DNA of 64,000 nucleotides from Anaerolineaceae bacterium (GTDB lineage Bacteria; Chloroflexota; Anaerolineae; Aggregatilineales; Phototrophicaceae). Position numbers and translations under genes: made by a program. This document shows positions 34,322-43,924 of this stretch, in pieces; the stretch's first letter is position 1, and each line of letters starts with the position of its first letter. The notes beneath the pieces are model-generated. The model saw only the letters and a program-made list of their open reading frames with translations. It was not told the DNA's origin and did no database searches. The DNA lies in contig JACKCH010000010.1 of NCBI GenBank assembly GCA_020634115.1, positions 558,001 through 622,000 of the forward strand. The letters are read 5' to 3'.

Positions 34322-34963
34322 ATGTTTGAGAGCATGGCTCAAATACTGACTGAAACACCTACCTTTGAAACAGAATTGGAACCCGTCATTTTATGGGCGC
34401 GGTTGATCTCGAATGTCTTCAGTCCGCCGGTCGTCTGGGCTGTCATGGCGTTTCCGATTGCTTTGCGGGATGCTCCGACACAAGGACAGGCGATTCTGTG
34501 GGGTGTAGTCTATACGGCTCTGGTGTGCGTATTCCCGTTGGCCTATATCGCCTGGATGGTACACCGGGGAAAGATTACCGATATTCACATGAAACTACGT
34601 AAAGACCGACTACGGCCTTTCTTAGTTTCGATTGTCTGTACCGCGATTGCCTGGTGGATCCTGCGTTTGCTGGGTGCGCCCCCGGTTGTGCCGCAGTTTG
34701 CGCTGTTCTCGCTGGTGCAATTGACGGTGATGGCGGTGATTACCCTGGTGTGGCAGATTAGTATGCACGCCATGAGCATTAGCTGCGCGGTCGTGGCGAT
34801 TGCGCTGCTGTTCGGGCTGGCTCCGGCGCTGGTCGCCACCCCGCTCATCCCGCTGGTGGGGGCGGCCCGGTTGAAGCTGCACCGGCATACCCCGGCACAG
34901 GTGATTGCGGGTGTCGTTCTCGGGGCGCTAATCCCTGTGCTGCTCTTCGCGGCCTCGGTCTAG
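34322..34963 (+). CDS. PAP2-like membrane phosphatase
   Basis: This 213-residue protein has about six membrane helices. Weak PAP2 motifs are visible: KDRLRPF (KxxxRP-like), QISMHAMSIS (in the PSGH place) and AARLKLHRHTPAQVIAG (RxxxxxHxxxD-like with the usual Asp replaced). It probably acts on lipid phosphates or is a degenerate PAP2 relative. Its 3' end overlaps the convergent TetR gene by 36 nt. Confidence 0.7.
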   Translation: MFESMAQILTETPTFETELEPVILWARLISNVFSPPVVWAVMAFPIALRDAPTQGQAILWGVVYTALVCVFPLAYIAWMVHRGKITDIHMKLRKDRLRPFLVSIVCTAIAWWILRLLGAPPVVPQFALFSLVQLTVMAVITLVWQISMHAMSISCAVVAIALLFGLAPALVATPLIPLVGAARLKLHRHTPAQVIAGVVLGALIPVLLFAASV

Positions 34964-35560
34964 TCTGCGAGCATCTGTTTGTGGTTGGGTAAATCCGTTG
35001 ATACCATCCCGAATCAGCTTCTGAAATCGCTGCGCCATTTCCTCGGCTGAAATGGCGTTTTCATTTTCCAGCCACCAGACGATGACTGCATTCAGCGCCC
35101 CAAAGATGAAGTGCGCGATGAAATCCAGCGGCACCGTAGGCTGAACACCTGGCGGTAGCCAGGACTCGATTTGTTGTTTGATCTGCGCGGTGGTGGATTG
35201 GCGGTAGCCGTGCATGACCCCTGCCAGCCCATCCGCCCCAACTACCGCCCGGTAAAACGCCGCGTTTTCCTGCGCGTGCTGGAAAGCGACCAGACTCGGC
35301 GGGACACCATCCGTCATTAATTCCCCGGCGGCGGGCTGCCCAATCTGCTGGATGATGTCCTGCATGGTTTCCTCCATCATCTTGAGTAGCAGTTCGTCTT
35401 TGCCGTTGGGGTAATGCAGGTAAAACGTGGCCCGCCCCAGGTTCGCGCGGTCAGTGATGTCCTGCACCGTGATGGCCTGGTATCCCTTTTCGAGGATCAG
35501 TTCGATCAGTGCTGCCCGCAGCAGTTGGCGTGTCCGTTGTACCCGGCGATCTATTTTCAT
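34928..35560 (-). CDS. TetR-family transcriptional regulator
   Basis: The 210-residue protein has an N-terminal HTH (VQDITDRANLGRATFYLHYP, about 33-52) and a ligand-binding C-terminal domain of about 150 residues. It is read toward the PAP2-like gene and its last 36 nt overlap that gene's end. A CrtC-like gene lies upstream on the same strand. The regulated genes are not evident from operators seen here. Confidence 0.9.
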   Translation of the reverse strand: MKIDRRVQRTRQLLRAALIELILEKGYQAITVQDITDRANLGRATFYLHYPNGKDELLLKMMEETMQDIIQQIGQPAAGELMTDGVPPSLVAFQHAQENAAFYRAVVGADGLAGVMHGYRQSTTAQIKQQIESWLPPGVQPTVPLDFIAHFIFGALNAVIVWWLENENAISAEEMAQRFQKLIRDGINGFTQPQTDARRLDRGREEQHRD

Positions 35561-35598
35561 TGTGAGTCCTCGCGATTAAATCTCTTGCCTGTATATCC

Positions 35599-36756
35599 CT
35601 AAAAGCGCCCGGTCATCGCGTTTACATACCCGGTGAGTTCGGCATATCCATACCCGGTGGCGTCTCCGGTAATTCGCACTGCGCCTTCCCAATAGTCTAC
35701 ATTACCCGTGTCGGTTAATTCCTGATCGCTGATGAGGGGCGTCAGTGTCAGGTTCAGCGGTTCGGTTTCGCCAATGTTGATGCCAATCTGCCAGCCCGCC
35801 GGGTAGGTCGCGCCGGTATGTGGGCTTTGCCATCTCCCGGTTACGGTGAATGTGAAATCAGATGAGTCCAGTGTGCGGGTGCTGCCATCCGGGTAGACCA
35901 GCAGGCCGCCGAACGCCGGTTCGCGCCCGCCATCTACCAGCCGAATTTGCCCCAACATCAGTTCACGGTCATCGTCCAGTTGCAGGCCGAACCAGTCCCA
36001 ACCCTGGGCGGTGTCGCCTAATGCGCTGGTGCTGAATTCATGGTCTTTCCAGGTTGTCCCGCTCACGGTGTAGACCGTATCGCCAATCGTGATTGTCCCT
36101 TCGGTCAACAGGCGGGTGAGGGAATAATAATAACTGGCGTTGCCGGGTTCGTCCCCCTTCTGACTCAGGCCGTGATCGCCTTGCAGGGCCGGCGGCTTGA
36201 TTTGTTCCAATTGCAGGTCTATAGCGACCTCATCCGTTGCCGCCATGATGGAAACTGATCTTGCGCTGTCGTCCTGCGCCTGGATTTGCCAGTCATCCAG
36301 CCATACATGATAGCGGGGATCGGTTGTCGCTCCGGCCAGCCCCGCTGCGCCCCGGCTGAAGCGCTGCTGGTGATAGAACTGATCGCCGGTGACATCGGTC
36401 ACGGTGAAATGCGCCATGTAAATCTGATTCGTCCGCCACTCCGAGTCGCTCTCGTAGACAATTGGCGTGATTGCCCGGCGGAAGATCGTGAACTGAAAGC
36501 CGAACCGCCGCCCGTTTTCATCCGCCAGATTGCCGGTGTAGTACCACCATTCAGTCTGGAAGTCGGGGTGCGGCCCGAAGTCCTGCGGGAAGTCCCAGGT
36601 ATGGGGTGCAATCGCGCGGGCATAACCGCTGATGCTGGTGTCTACGCTGCTAAAAATCGCGCTGGCGCGGACTTCACCACTGCCGCCAGCCACCAGGCTG
36701 ATCCCAACGATGACCACGACGATTCCGGCGGCCAGGAGTGCTACGATTCGCCACAT
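35599..36756 (-). CDS. Secreted CrtC/AttH-type lipocalin-like protein
   Basis: The 385-residue product has an N-terminal hydrophobic segment (MWRIVALLAAGIVVVIVGIS) as signal or anchor. The mature part has the hydroxyneurosporene synthase/AttH pattern: FQTEWWYYTGNL (about 68-79), FTIFRRA, TWKDHEFSTSALG and GWDWFGLQLDDDRELMLGQI. CrtC hydrates carotenoids, but many relatives have unknown roles. Carotenoid genes are not nearby, so the function is open. Confidence 0.8.
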   Translation of the reverse strand: MWRIVALLAAGIVVVIVGISLVAGGSGEVRASAIFSSVDTSISGYARAIAPHTWDFPQDFGPHPDFQTEWWYYTGNLADENGRRFGFQFTIFRRAITPIVYESDSEWRTNQIYMAHFTVTDVTGDQFYHQQRFSRGAAGLAGATTDPRYHVWLDDWQIQAQDDSARSVSIMAATDEVAIDLQLEQIKPPALQGDHGLSQKGDEPGNASYYYSLTRLLTEGTITIGDTVYTVSGTTWKDHEFSTSALGDTAQGWDWFGLQLDDDRELMLGQIRLVDGGREPAFGGLLVYPDGSTRTLDSSDFTFTVTGRWQSPHTGATYPAGWQIGINIGETEPLNLTLTPLISDQELTDTGNVDYWEGAVRITGDATGYGYAELTGYVNAMTGRF

Positions 36757-36822
36757 AACAGACTCTGTTCCTTATTTTCAGGACTTACGCGGTTGATCGA
36801 ACAGGCGGTGTTCTGAATGCGC

Positions 36823-36846
36823 GGGCGCAATATATTGCGCCCCTAC
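36823..36846. repeat. REP-like palindrome upstream of the threonine dehydratase gene
   Basis: GGGCGCAATATATTGCGCCC plus CTAC forms a 10-bp perfect palindromic stem. It shares the GGGCGCA...TGCGCCCCTAC plan with 24505-24527. It lies in the divergent gap between the lipocalin gene and the dehydratase gene. The rest of the gap holds no gene. Confidence 0.6.
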
Positions 36847-36997
36847 GATCCCCGCATTACAGCGTAACTTTTTGCCGTCATGCCATCCCATACCTGATCT
36901 GTCCCCCGATTATACTGGAATCCACCGGACATCCTATCCCGCAAACCGCGATAGATGCGGTAAAATGGGCGACATCATCTTAAAGAAAGGCCAAGCG

Positions 36998-37972
36998 ATG
37001 CTACCCCCACAGTTTCACGATGTCCTGGATGCACACCGTCGTATTCGTCCGTATCTGCGCCCGACGCCCCTGCACAGTTACCCGGCAGTGAATACCCTTA
37101 TTGGGACGGATGTCTACATCAAGCATGAGAATTACCAGCCGGTGGGCGCGTTCAAGGTGCGCGGCGGCATCAACTTGATTTCCCAACTGACGCCGGAGGA
37201 ACGCGAACGCGGCGTGAGCGCGGCTTCAACCGGGAATCATGGGCAGTCGGTTGCCTATGCCGCCCGGCTGTTCGGTGTTCAGGCGCGGATTGTCGTGCCG
37301 GAGGGCGCGAATCCCGGCAAGGTCGCAGCCATGCGCGGGATGGGGGCGGAGGTCATCTTTCACGGGGAAAAGTTCGATGATGCCCGCGAACATGCTGCCA
37401 TACTTTCGGAAGAACACGGTTGGCGCTACATCCATGCCGGGGATGAACCCTTGTTAATTGCCGGTGTGGCTACAGCTTCGCTGGAAATGTTGCAAGATCA
37501 GCCTGATTTGGATGTGATTATCGTGCCGGTGGGTGGTGGCAGCGGTGCGGCAGGCGCGTGTATCAGTGCCCATGCCATCAATCCGCAGATTCAGGTGATC
37601 GGTGTGCAGTCGGAAGCCTCGCCCGCCGCCTATGAGTCCTGGAAGCATAAGACCATCAAAAGTGCCCCGAACGAAACTTTCGCCGAAGGGCTGGCGACAG
37701 GCATCGGGTTCGACTTGCCGCAGGCCATCCTGCGTGACCAGTTGGATGACTTTGTGCTGGTGCGCGACATCGAAATCCGCGAGGCGATGGTGTGGATGAT
37801 TGAACACGCCCACACGCTGGCGGAAGGCGCGGGCGCTTCACCGCTGGCGGCGGCTTATAACCTGCGCGAACAACTGGCTGGCAAAAAGGTCGGGCTGGTG
37901 TGTACGGGTGGCAACTCCTCGCTGGCACACCTGCGCGAGGCCCTGGATATGGCGGCAGGGCGGGAGAGCTAG
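36998..37972 (+). CDS. Threonine dehydratase-like PLP enzyme
   Basis: About 324 residues from ATG 36998 (AAAGG 9 nt upstream; longer frames to 36872 lack a ribosome site). The PLP lysine is in ENYQPVGAFKVRGG, the phosphate loop in VGGGSGAAGA and the Ser/Thr-rich STGNHGQSVAYAA loop binds substrate. These indicate a threonine/serine ammonia-lyase that makes 2-oxobutanoate or pyruvate. There is no ACT domain, so it resembles catabolic or serine-racemase-like forms rather than feedback-regulated IlvA. Confidence 0.88.
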   Translation: MLPPQFHDVLDAHRRIRPYLRPTPLHSYPAVNTLIGTDVYIKHENYQPVGAFKVRGGINLISQLTPEERERGVSAASTGNHGQSVAYAARLFGVQARIVVPEGANPGKVAAMRGMGAEVIFHGEKFDDAREHAAILSEEHGWRYIHAGDEPLLIAGVATASLEMLQDQPDLDVIIVPVGGGSGAAGACISAHAINPQIQVIGVQSEASPAAYESWKHKTIKSAPNETFAEGLATGIGFDLPQAILRDQLDDFVLVRDIEIREAMVWMIEHAHTLAEGAGASPLAAAYNLREQLAGKKVGLVCTGGNSSLAHLREALDMAAGRES

Positions 37973-38018
37973 TCCTACCCGCCGGTTTGCCATGATAACT
38001 GACCACTGATAAATCCAT

Positions 38019-39230
38019 CTACGTCACAAAGTCGCGCCCCTGGGTGTGCCGCCGGTAGCTGCCGTTCGCCAGGATGTCCGCCATCGCGGCGATGGTCAGG
38101 CGGATTTCATCGTCACTGGTGTAAAAGTGCGGCGCGACACGGATTCCCGCCCCTTCGCGGTAGTCAATGATAATGTTCCGCGCCAGCAGTTCACGGGAGA
38201 CGGCATACGCCTCCGGTGGGCGGATGGTGACGGTTCCGGCCCGCTGCTCTGGCGGACGGGGTGACACGATGTCGTAGCCTTGCGCTTCGGCCAGTTCGAT
38301 CAGGAGGGTGGTCTGCCGCATGGACTTGGCGCGGATGGCTTCCACACCTACCTGAATGATAATATCCACGCCCGGCTGGATGGCGTACAGAGACGCAACT
38401 CCCGGTGTGCCGTTCATCAGGCGGTAAGCGTCCTCGCGCAGCGTGAAGTTGTCCAGGTCGAAGGCGAACGGCTGCTGGTGAGCGAACCAGCCGGTGACTT
38501 TGGGGCGCAGCGCCGTGAGCAAATCCGGGCGCACATACATAAACACCCCGCCTGGCCCGCCGCACAGCCATTTGAGCGTCCCGCCCACGTAGAAATCCAC
38601 ACCCATCGCGGTCACATCCACCGGAATCACCCCGGCGCTGTGGTAGCCGTTGAAGACCACCTGCGCCCCGACGCGGTGTGCCTTCTCGACAATCGCCGCT
38701 GCCGGCAGGATGTAGGCGCTCTTGAACAGCACATGTGACAGGCTGACCAGCCGCGTGCGTTCGTCTATCGCGTCCAGCAGTTCATCCGGGTCGAGCGTGA
38801 TGCCATCAGGGGTGCGGACGGTCTGAATCGTCATGTGGTCTGGCAGCCATCCCCGCAGCACGTACACGTCCGACGGAAAATCCATGTCGCTGATAACGAC
38901 TTTGTTCCGGCGGGTATCGCTGAAATCCAGCGCGGAGAACAGGATGCTGTTGGCGATGCTGGCGTTCTGGTGAATGAGGACACTGCCGGGTGGCGCACCG
39001 ATCAGCGGGGCGATTTTGTCGCCTACCGCGCCGTTCAAGTCCCACCACGTCGGATTATCGCCAAAGGCTCTACCCCACGCCCCCACACCCAACGCCCCCC
39101 AGGTATCGGCATACGCGGCCAGGCTGTCATAGACGCCGCGCGGCATCGCCCCCAGTGAATTGCTGATGAGATAGGTACATTTTTCGAGAATCGGGAACTC
39201 ATCCCGCCAGCGTAAGAGAGAATCGGTCAT
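38019..39230 (-). CDS. Kynureninase-like PLP enzyme (aminotransferase class V)
   Basis: About 403 residues from ATG 39230 (AAGGG upstream; a longer start at 39284 overlaps the upstream GH5 gene). The PLP lysine lies in VGGTLKWLCGGPGG (about K219), with NSLGAMPRGV at the N-terminus and FNGYHSAGVIPVDV as the cofactor Asp region. Kynureninase cleaves kynurenine to anthranilate. Other tryptophan-degradation genes are absent, so a cysteine-desulfurase-like role is the alternative. Confidence 0.75.
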   Translation of the reverse strand: MTDSLLRWRDEFPILEKCTYLISNSLGAMPRGVYDSLAAYADTWGALGVGAWGRAFGDNPTWWDLNGAVGDKIAPLIGAPPGSVLIHQNASIANSILFSALDFSDTRRNKVVISDMDFPSDVYVLRGWLPDHMTIQTVRTPDGITLDPDELLDAIDERTRLVSLSHVLFKSAYILPAAAIVEKAHRVGAQVVFNGYHSAGVIPVDVTAMGVDFYVGGTLKWLCGGPGGVFMYVRPDLLTALRPKVTGWFAHQQPFAFDLDNFTLREDAYRLMNGTPGVASLYAIQPGVDIIIQVGVEAIRAKSMRQTTLLIELAEAQGYDIVSPRPPEQRAGTVTIRPPEAYAVSRELLARNIIIDYREGAGIRVAPHFYTSDDEIRLTIAAMADILANGSYRRHTQGRDFVT

Positions 39231-39240
39231 CTTGTTGCCC

Positions 39241-40818
39241 TTACCCGTCCATGCCCTGGCGCAGGATGTCGGCCAGCCGTTCATCCCGGCGATCCGCCTG
39301 GTACAGCCCGAACTCCGCTACGCCGTCCGTATCCCGGAAATGCCACATTGTCCAGTGCAGGCCGTTGGCGTTCATCACGTCAATCTTGTCGTGGATCAGG
39401 TTGTAACGCGAGTCGCCGGGGGAGGCCGCCATCCCACCAAACTCGCCCACAAACAGCGGCACGTGATTCGTCGCCGCCCAATCCAGATAGGGCTGAATAT
39501 CGGCCAGCAGGCGATCCCGATCATAGTATTCATAGGTGCTTTTCAGGTAATCCAGCCCCAGGCCGACTCCACCCTGGTTCTCCGGCGCGAGAATCCAGCC
39601 CCGTACCTGGAACGTGTCACCCGGTTCGATGGAAAACAATGGCAGCGTCAGAATCCAGTTGGCCTGCGTCCACAACCCGTATTCCTGTGTGCCGGAAATC
39701 TCCAAACTATGGCTTCCGGTGTGGGCTTCCGTCCCCCATGCGCCGGAGAAATCGCCGTCCCCATAGAAATACCAGGAAACCGGGCGGCTGTCATCGCCCC
39801 CTACCGCGTCTTCGATTCCGGCGTTATAGACTGGTAGCGGCACACCATTCCTGAGCAGTTCCAGGTCATCGAACCAGACGGTGCCGATGTTGCCCCAGGC
39901 CTGCGGTTTAACCGTCGCCCAGTCTATGTCGTCGGGTGGAGTCATGATTGCGCTTTCCCAGTACATCCACGTATCCGTTTGGCCGGTGAAATCGCCGTGA
40001 TCGCGGGAGTAGTCCATCCACTGGACATCGGTCAACACCTCACCGGGATAACTGTCCTCAGTGGGGAGCGGGGTGTCGCCAATCCAGGTTGCCCCGGCGT
40101 GGGTGACGCTGAAGGGCGAATAGTCATGGTACGAGTAAACCACGTTGGGGTCGTCCTGCAGTTGGAAACCGGCGTAATCACCCGTGAGCGGTTCTTCCAC
40201 GAACAGGATGTGATTGGGATCGACGGTACGGATCGCGGGGATGGTGCGGCGGACTAAATCCCACCACTGCGCGGCTTCGGGCGGGCCGGGTTCGTTCGCC
40301 AGGTCATACCCGGCGATAATCGTCTGATCCTGATAGCGTGATGCCAGATCAACCCAGAGGGAAATGAACTGCTCCTGCGCCGCCGGGTCATCCCAGATGC
40401 GGTTCTCACCAAAATAAATATCCGGCAGGACAACGTGCATATCCAGGATGACGTAAATCCCGGTTGCTTCCGCCCATGAAAGGTAGTCGTCAACCAGATT
40501 ATAACCCATCGTCGTATCGAAATATTGCCACGATACGCCCAGCCGGATAACGGTGGCCCCCAGCTCGCTGAGGGCGTGCATATCCGCTTCCGTCGCGTAT
40601 CGCAGCGGGGATTGCGGGTCGAAGGGGAAGCGCCAGTAATCGGTATCTACGTTCACCCCGCGCAGCAAGACCGGCTGACCGTCCCCATCCACGATGGTCT
40701 GCCCGGCCACATGCAGGAAATCGGCGGGCGCGGTCTGTTGCGCCCGCGCACCGCCTGTGATGAGTATGATCCCTGCCAGTAAACCTAACACCACACCCAA
40801 TCGCCGGAAAAACGTCAT
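39241..40818 (-). CDS. Secreted GH5-family glycoside hydrolase with inserted beta domain
   Basis: The 525-residue protein has a signal peptide (LGVVLGLLAGIILITGGARA). The GH5 TIM barrel shows the acid/base Glu in YDLANEPG (about E176) and the nucleophile Glu in LFVGEFGG (about E459). Residues about 270-425 between them are an inserted beta-rich region (WFDDLELLRNG, HSLEISG), like a carbohydrate-binding module. It probably cleaves beta-glucans or mannans outside the cell. The upstream tandem binding protein could import the products. Confidence 0.85.
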   Translation of the reverse strand: MTFFRRLGVVLGLLAGIILITGGARAQQTAPADFLHVAGQTIVDGDGQPVLLRGVNVDTDYWRFPFDPQSPLRYATEADMHALSELGATVIRLGVSWQYFDTTMGYNLVDDYLSWAEATGIYVILDMHVVLPDIYFGENRIWDDPAAQEQFISLWVDLASRYQDQTIIAGYDLANEPGPPEAAQWWDLVRRTIPAIRTVDPNHILFVEEPLTGDYAGFQLQDDPNVVYSYHDYSPFSVTHAGATWIGDTPLPTEDSYPGEVLTDVQWMDYSRDHGDFTGQTDTWMYWESAIMTPPDDIDWATVKPQAWGNIGTVWFDDLELLRNGVPLPVYNAGIEDAVGGDDSRPVSWYFYGDGDFSGAWGTEAHTGSHSLEISGTQEYGLWTQANWILTLPLFSIEPGDTFQVRGWILAPENQGGVGLGLDYLKSTYEYYDRDRLLADIQPYLDWAATNHVPLFVGEFGGMAASPGDSRYNLIHDKIDVMNANGLHWTMWHFRDTDGVAEFGLYQADRRDERLADILRQGMDG

Positions 40819-40902
40819 ATCGGCAAATCCTTGCGCAGCCTATCCGAAACGAATGCGCCGAGTCTAACACGGATTTGCTTTCCGCCCACGTATTGCTTCA
40901 GG

Positions 40903-43509
40903 CTATCCGCCACCTCCGGGCATCATCGCCTCGCGCTCAGCGGCGATCTCTGGCGCAACCTGTTTCAGGCAGTTTTCGATGGCCTCACCATTGGCTTCCA
41001 GTTCCTCCTGGGTAGAGGTGTCGGTGACTGGCGCGACCCCCGCGACACAGGCCGAAAACTCGTCAGCCTGGCGCTGTGCCTCTGCCAAGGCTGCGTCAAG
41101 GTCAGCATCATCCAGCACATAGGCGTCAAAAGCCCGCCCCAGGAACTGATGCAGGAAAAAACTCTCGAAAGTCGCCCCGGCGAACCCGGATGGGACATTC
41201 AGGGTTTGTGGATCGGTGGCTAACTGAGCGTATTCCCGGTAGAGCGCCACCGCGTCTTCGCCCTGGGCCGCCGTCAACGCCGGGTCATCCAGCGCCGATA
41301 ACCGGGCGGGCATCATATTTGGCACGAGTTCGGGATGGTCAGCGATGAACGCAATCCAGCGGTAACAGGCCTCCGGGTTGAGGCTGCTCGCGCTGATATA
41401 CCCGCCGCCGATGTTCCCCAGGGACATCACCGGATAGCGGCTGCCACGTGGGTAGTTGACATAGTGTATCGGGATGCTGCCATAGGTTTCCCAACCTGAA
41501 AGGCTGACGGATTCCAATGGTGCTGCGCCAAAGACGCCACCGCCGCCAAAGTTAAACGTGCCGAGCTTTTGATAGTCAATCAATCCGGCCTTCGCTAAAT
41601 CCAATACCTGCCGAATCGCATCCACCGTCTCCGGTGTGGTGAAATCCCAGGTCATCGGCTCTACCCGGAAATCCAGCGGCAGCCCGCCATAAGCCGCGAT
41701 CAGCAGCAGCCAATCGCTATCCTGGGCCGGATGTGGCACGAACGGCACAGTGTAACCACCATCGTACTCGTCAAGCCGCTGCAAGGCGTCTACGAACTGG
41801 TCAATCGTCCAGTCCATCTCTGGTTGAGGGATGTCCGCTGCCTCAAAAATCTCAGCGTTGTAGAGTAAAGCCGCCACCTCGACTACCAGCGGGTAAGCGA
41901 AGGTCTGCCCTTCAAACTGCACCGCCTCAACCGCACCAGGCAGGAAATCCTCCGGCCTGAAGTTCGGATCGGCGTTCAGGAGCGGGTCAAGCGCTAGGTA
42001 TTTTCCAGTGTCATATGGGGTGATGGCGTCATAGTTGAGGAAGAAACAGTCATTTTCGTTGACCCAGGTTTCATAGTCGCTTGCTCCCTGCATATTCAAA
42101 TTTACCACCCCAACCTGCGGGTCATTTTCTGCAAATTCCCGCGCCAGTCGTTCCCAATCGCGCTGGTTGGGCAGATTCCACAGGCTGATGCCGACATTCA
42201 GTGCGATTTCCTCCGCGCCGAAAGACGGTGTTGGCACTGGTGTGGCGATCACAACCGTGTTCACACCGCTCCAGTTGACGGCGGCTTCCCGGTTATCCAG
42301 GATTTTCTGCTGCATCTCCTGAAGCAGCGTAGTAGCATCCAATCCCTCATCGGCCATACGCCGCATGGCATCGCTGACGTAATCGAAGTAGCGCAGGTCA
42401 CTATCCGTCACGCCGGTTTCAACCGCGTTGCGCAGGATTTCCTGCTGTTCCGGTGGCAGACCATCTATGGTGGATGTTGAGAAGTTAGGGCGTTCCGCCA
42501 TTTGACCGTTCCGCAGCGCCGGGAACGTGCCGAATGCGCCAAAGGTATTGACCGGGGTTTCCGTGATGTACTTCACCAGTTGGAAAGCCAGTTCCGGGTA
42601 AGCGGTTGCGCTGCTGACGGCAAACCCTTCCACCTGCGCCCCATAAACATCGCCGGGAAGGTTGCCCGGAACCATACCTTTCCTATCTGCTGGCATGTTT
42701 GGGTCGAGCAGCCAGGGTTCCATGATTTGCATCGGTACGTTTTCCGATGAATAGCCGCCGCTGGGGATGGTATCATGCTGGGCTGCTGACCAGACTTCCA
42801 TCATCGTCGCTAATTGCGGGTCATCCAGTATGGGCATTCCGTTTACATCCGCCAGGCTGTGACCGAGTATCCCGTAAAACAGGAGCGGTGTATCACACCA
42901 GCAGCCCAACCGGATCGGATTGCCGTTCGCATCGTACTCGGTCAGAGTCCGCATGGTGCTGGCGTAATCCTCTATCGTCCAGTTGGCGGTGGGGTAGTTC
43001 AGCCCGGCGGCATCAAAAGCAGCGGGGTCAATCATCAGAATAATCGGCCTCACGGTGGTCGGCAGCGCCCATATGCCATTATCCCAGCGGAACGCCCGCC
43101 ACGCTGGAGGATAGAAATTGGCTTCATCCAGGGATGGGTCGGCGGCCACCAGCGGCGCGATGTTCAGCCATAACCCGGCAGCCGTGCTTTCCGGCGTCAC
43201 CGTCCAGGATGAGACATACAGGACATCGGCCAGGGCGGTGTATTTCGCTGCACCGTCCAGATGCTCGTCTACAGAACTGTAAACCGGAGATGATGGATAC
43301 ATCAGGTTTTCAGTATCCGGTACGATGACCACATCTACGCCGGGATGCGCTGCCCGGAAGTCGTTGAAGTAGTCTTTGTTATAGGCGTCCTGAAACCACT
43401 GTGGAACGGCGAGGGTGAGTACGATATTGCTCTGGGCGCTCACCAGCGCCAGCGCACCAGCGACGAGCAGCACCACGACCAGCCCTAAAGATACAAATTG
43501 ACGAAACAT
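40903..43509 (-). CDS. Tandem-fused ABC solute-binding protein (two family-1 domains)
   Basis: About 868 residues from ATG 43509 (AAAGGGGG upstream; the frame extends to 43590 without signal). A signal peptide (MFRQFVSLGLVVVLLVAGAL) leads to a first family-1 binding domain (about 30-400) and a second (about 425-840; for example EMDWTIDQFVDALQRLDEYD). Both halves have the DWT/NWTIxDY pattern typical of sugar-binding proteins. No permease or ATPase gene is adjacent. Two-domain fusions of this class are uncommon; the halves could bind one long oligosaccharide. Confidence 0.82.
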   Translation of the reverse strand: MFRQFVSLGLVVVLLVAGALALVSAQSNIVLTLAVPQWFQDAYNKDYFNDFRAAHPGVDVVIVPDTENLMYPSSPVYSSVDEHLDGAAKYTALADVLYVSSWTVTPESTAAGLWLNIAPLVAADPSLDEANFYPPAWRAFRWDNGIWALPTTVRPIILMIDPAAFDAAGLNYPTANWTIEDYASTMRTLTEYDANGNPIRLGCWCDTPLLFYGILGHSLADVNGMPILDDPQLATMMEVWSAAQHDTIPSGGYSSENVPMQIMEPWLLDPNMPADRKGMVPGNLPGDVYGAQVEGFAVSSATAYPELAFQLVKYITETPVNTFGAFGTFPALRNGQMAERPNFSTSTIDGLPPEQQEILRNAVETGVTDSDLRYFDYVSDAMRRMADEGLDATTLLQEMQQKILDNREAAVNWSGVNTVVIATPVPTPSFGAEEIALNVGISLWNLPNQRDWERLAREFAENDPQVGVVNLNMQGASDYETWVNENDCFFLNYDAITPYDTGKYLALDPLLNADPNFRPEDFLPGAVEAVQFEGQTFAYPLVVEVAALLYNAEIFEAADIPQPEMDWTIDQFVDALQRLDEYDGGYTVPFVPHPAQDSDWLLLIAAYGGLPLDFRVEPMTWDFTTPETVDAIRQVLDLAKAGLIDYQKLGTFNFGGGGVFGAAPLESVSLSGWETYGSIPIHYVNYPRGSRYPVMSLGNIGGGYISASSLNPEACYRWIAFIADHPELVPNMMPARLSALDDPALTAAQGEDAVALYREYAQLATDPQTLNVPSGFAGATFESFFLHQFLGRAFDAYVLDDADLDAALAEAQRQADEFSACVAGVAPVTDTSTQEELEANGEAIENCLKQVAPEIAAEREAMMPGGGG

Positions 43510-43755
43510 TGCAATCCCCCTTTCAGTGTGTAGTGATTCTACGAAGACAGCTCGTAAAATGCTCATTGCCGTAGGGGAAACGGTGGGCAATGGTGTGGAA
43601 AGTCTGGAAAGTATGTAATTTTGGCTTGGCGTTCTCCGCTCTGTTCATACTCTGTTTATATTTGCTTGCTATAATGCCTGCAATTGGTGGAAAACCTGTC
43701 TCTATTCCCTATCTGAGTAGGGTAATCGCATCAGAATTAGCTTGTACCAAAATTG

Positions 43756-43852
43756 TTTTTACCCCCCACCCTCCTCGTAAACGAGGATGGAGCTGGTCAA
43801 ATAGAACCAACAAGTCTCCCTCGTTGGCGGGGGAGATTTAGAGGGGTAAAAA
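43756..43852. repeat. 97-bp element with 10-bp terminal inverted repeats
   Basis: TTTTTACCCC (43756-43765) and GGGGTAAAAA (43843-43852) are perfect inverted ends. Inside are CCTCGT-AA-ACGAGG and a purine-rich GGCGGGGGAGA stretch. It lies in the 415-nt gap 43510-43924 between the divergent solute-binding protein and thioredoxin-NHL genes. The rest of the gap holds no gene. It looks like a miniature mobile element. Confidence 0.6.
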
Positions 43853-43924
43853 ACTCGGGGACATACGCAAATGCGAAATTCCCATTTTGATGCAATCGCC
43901 CTGCCTATTTGAGGTAAAACATAC

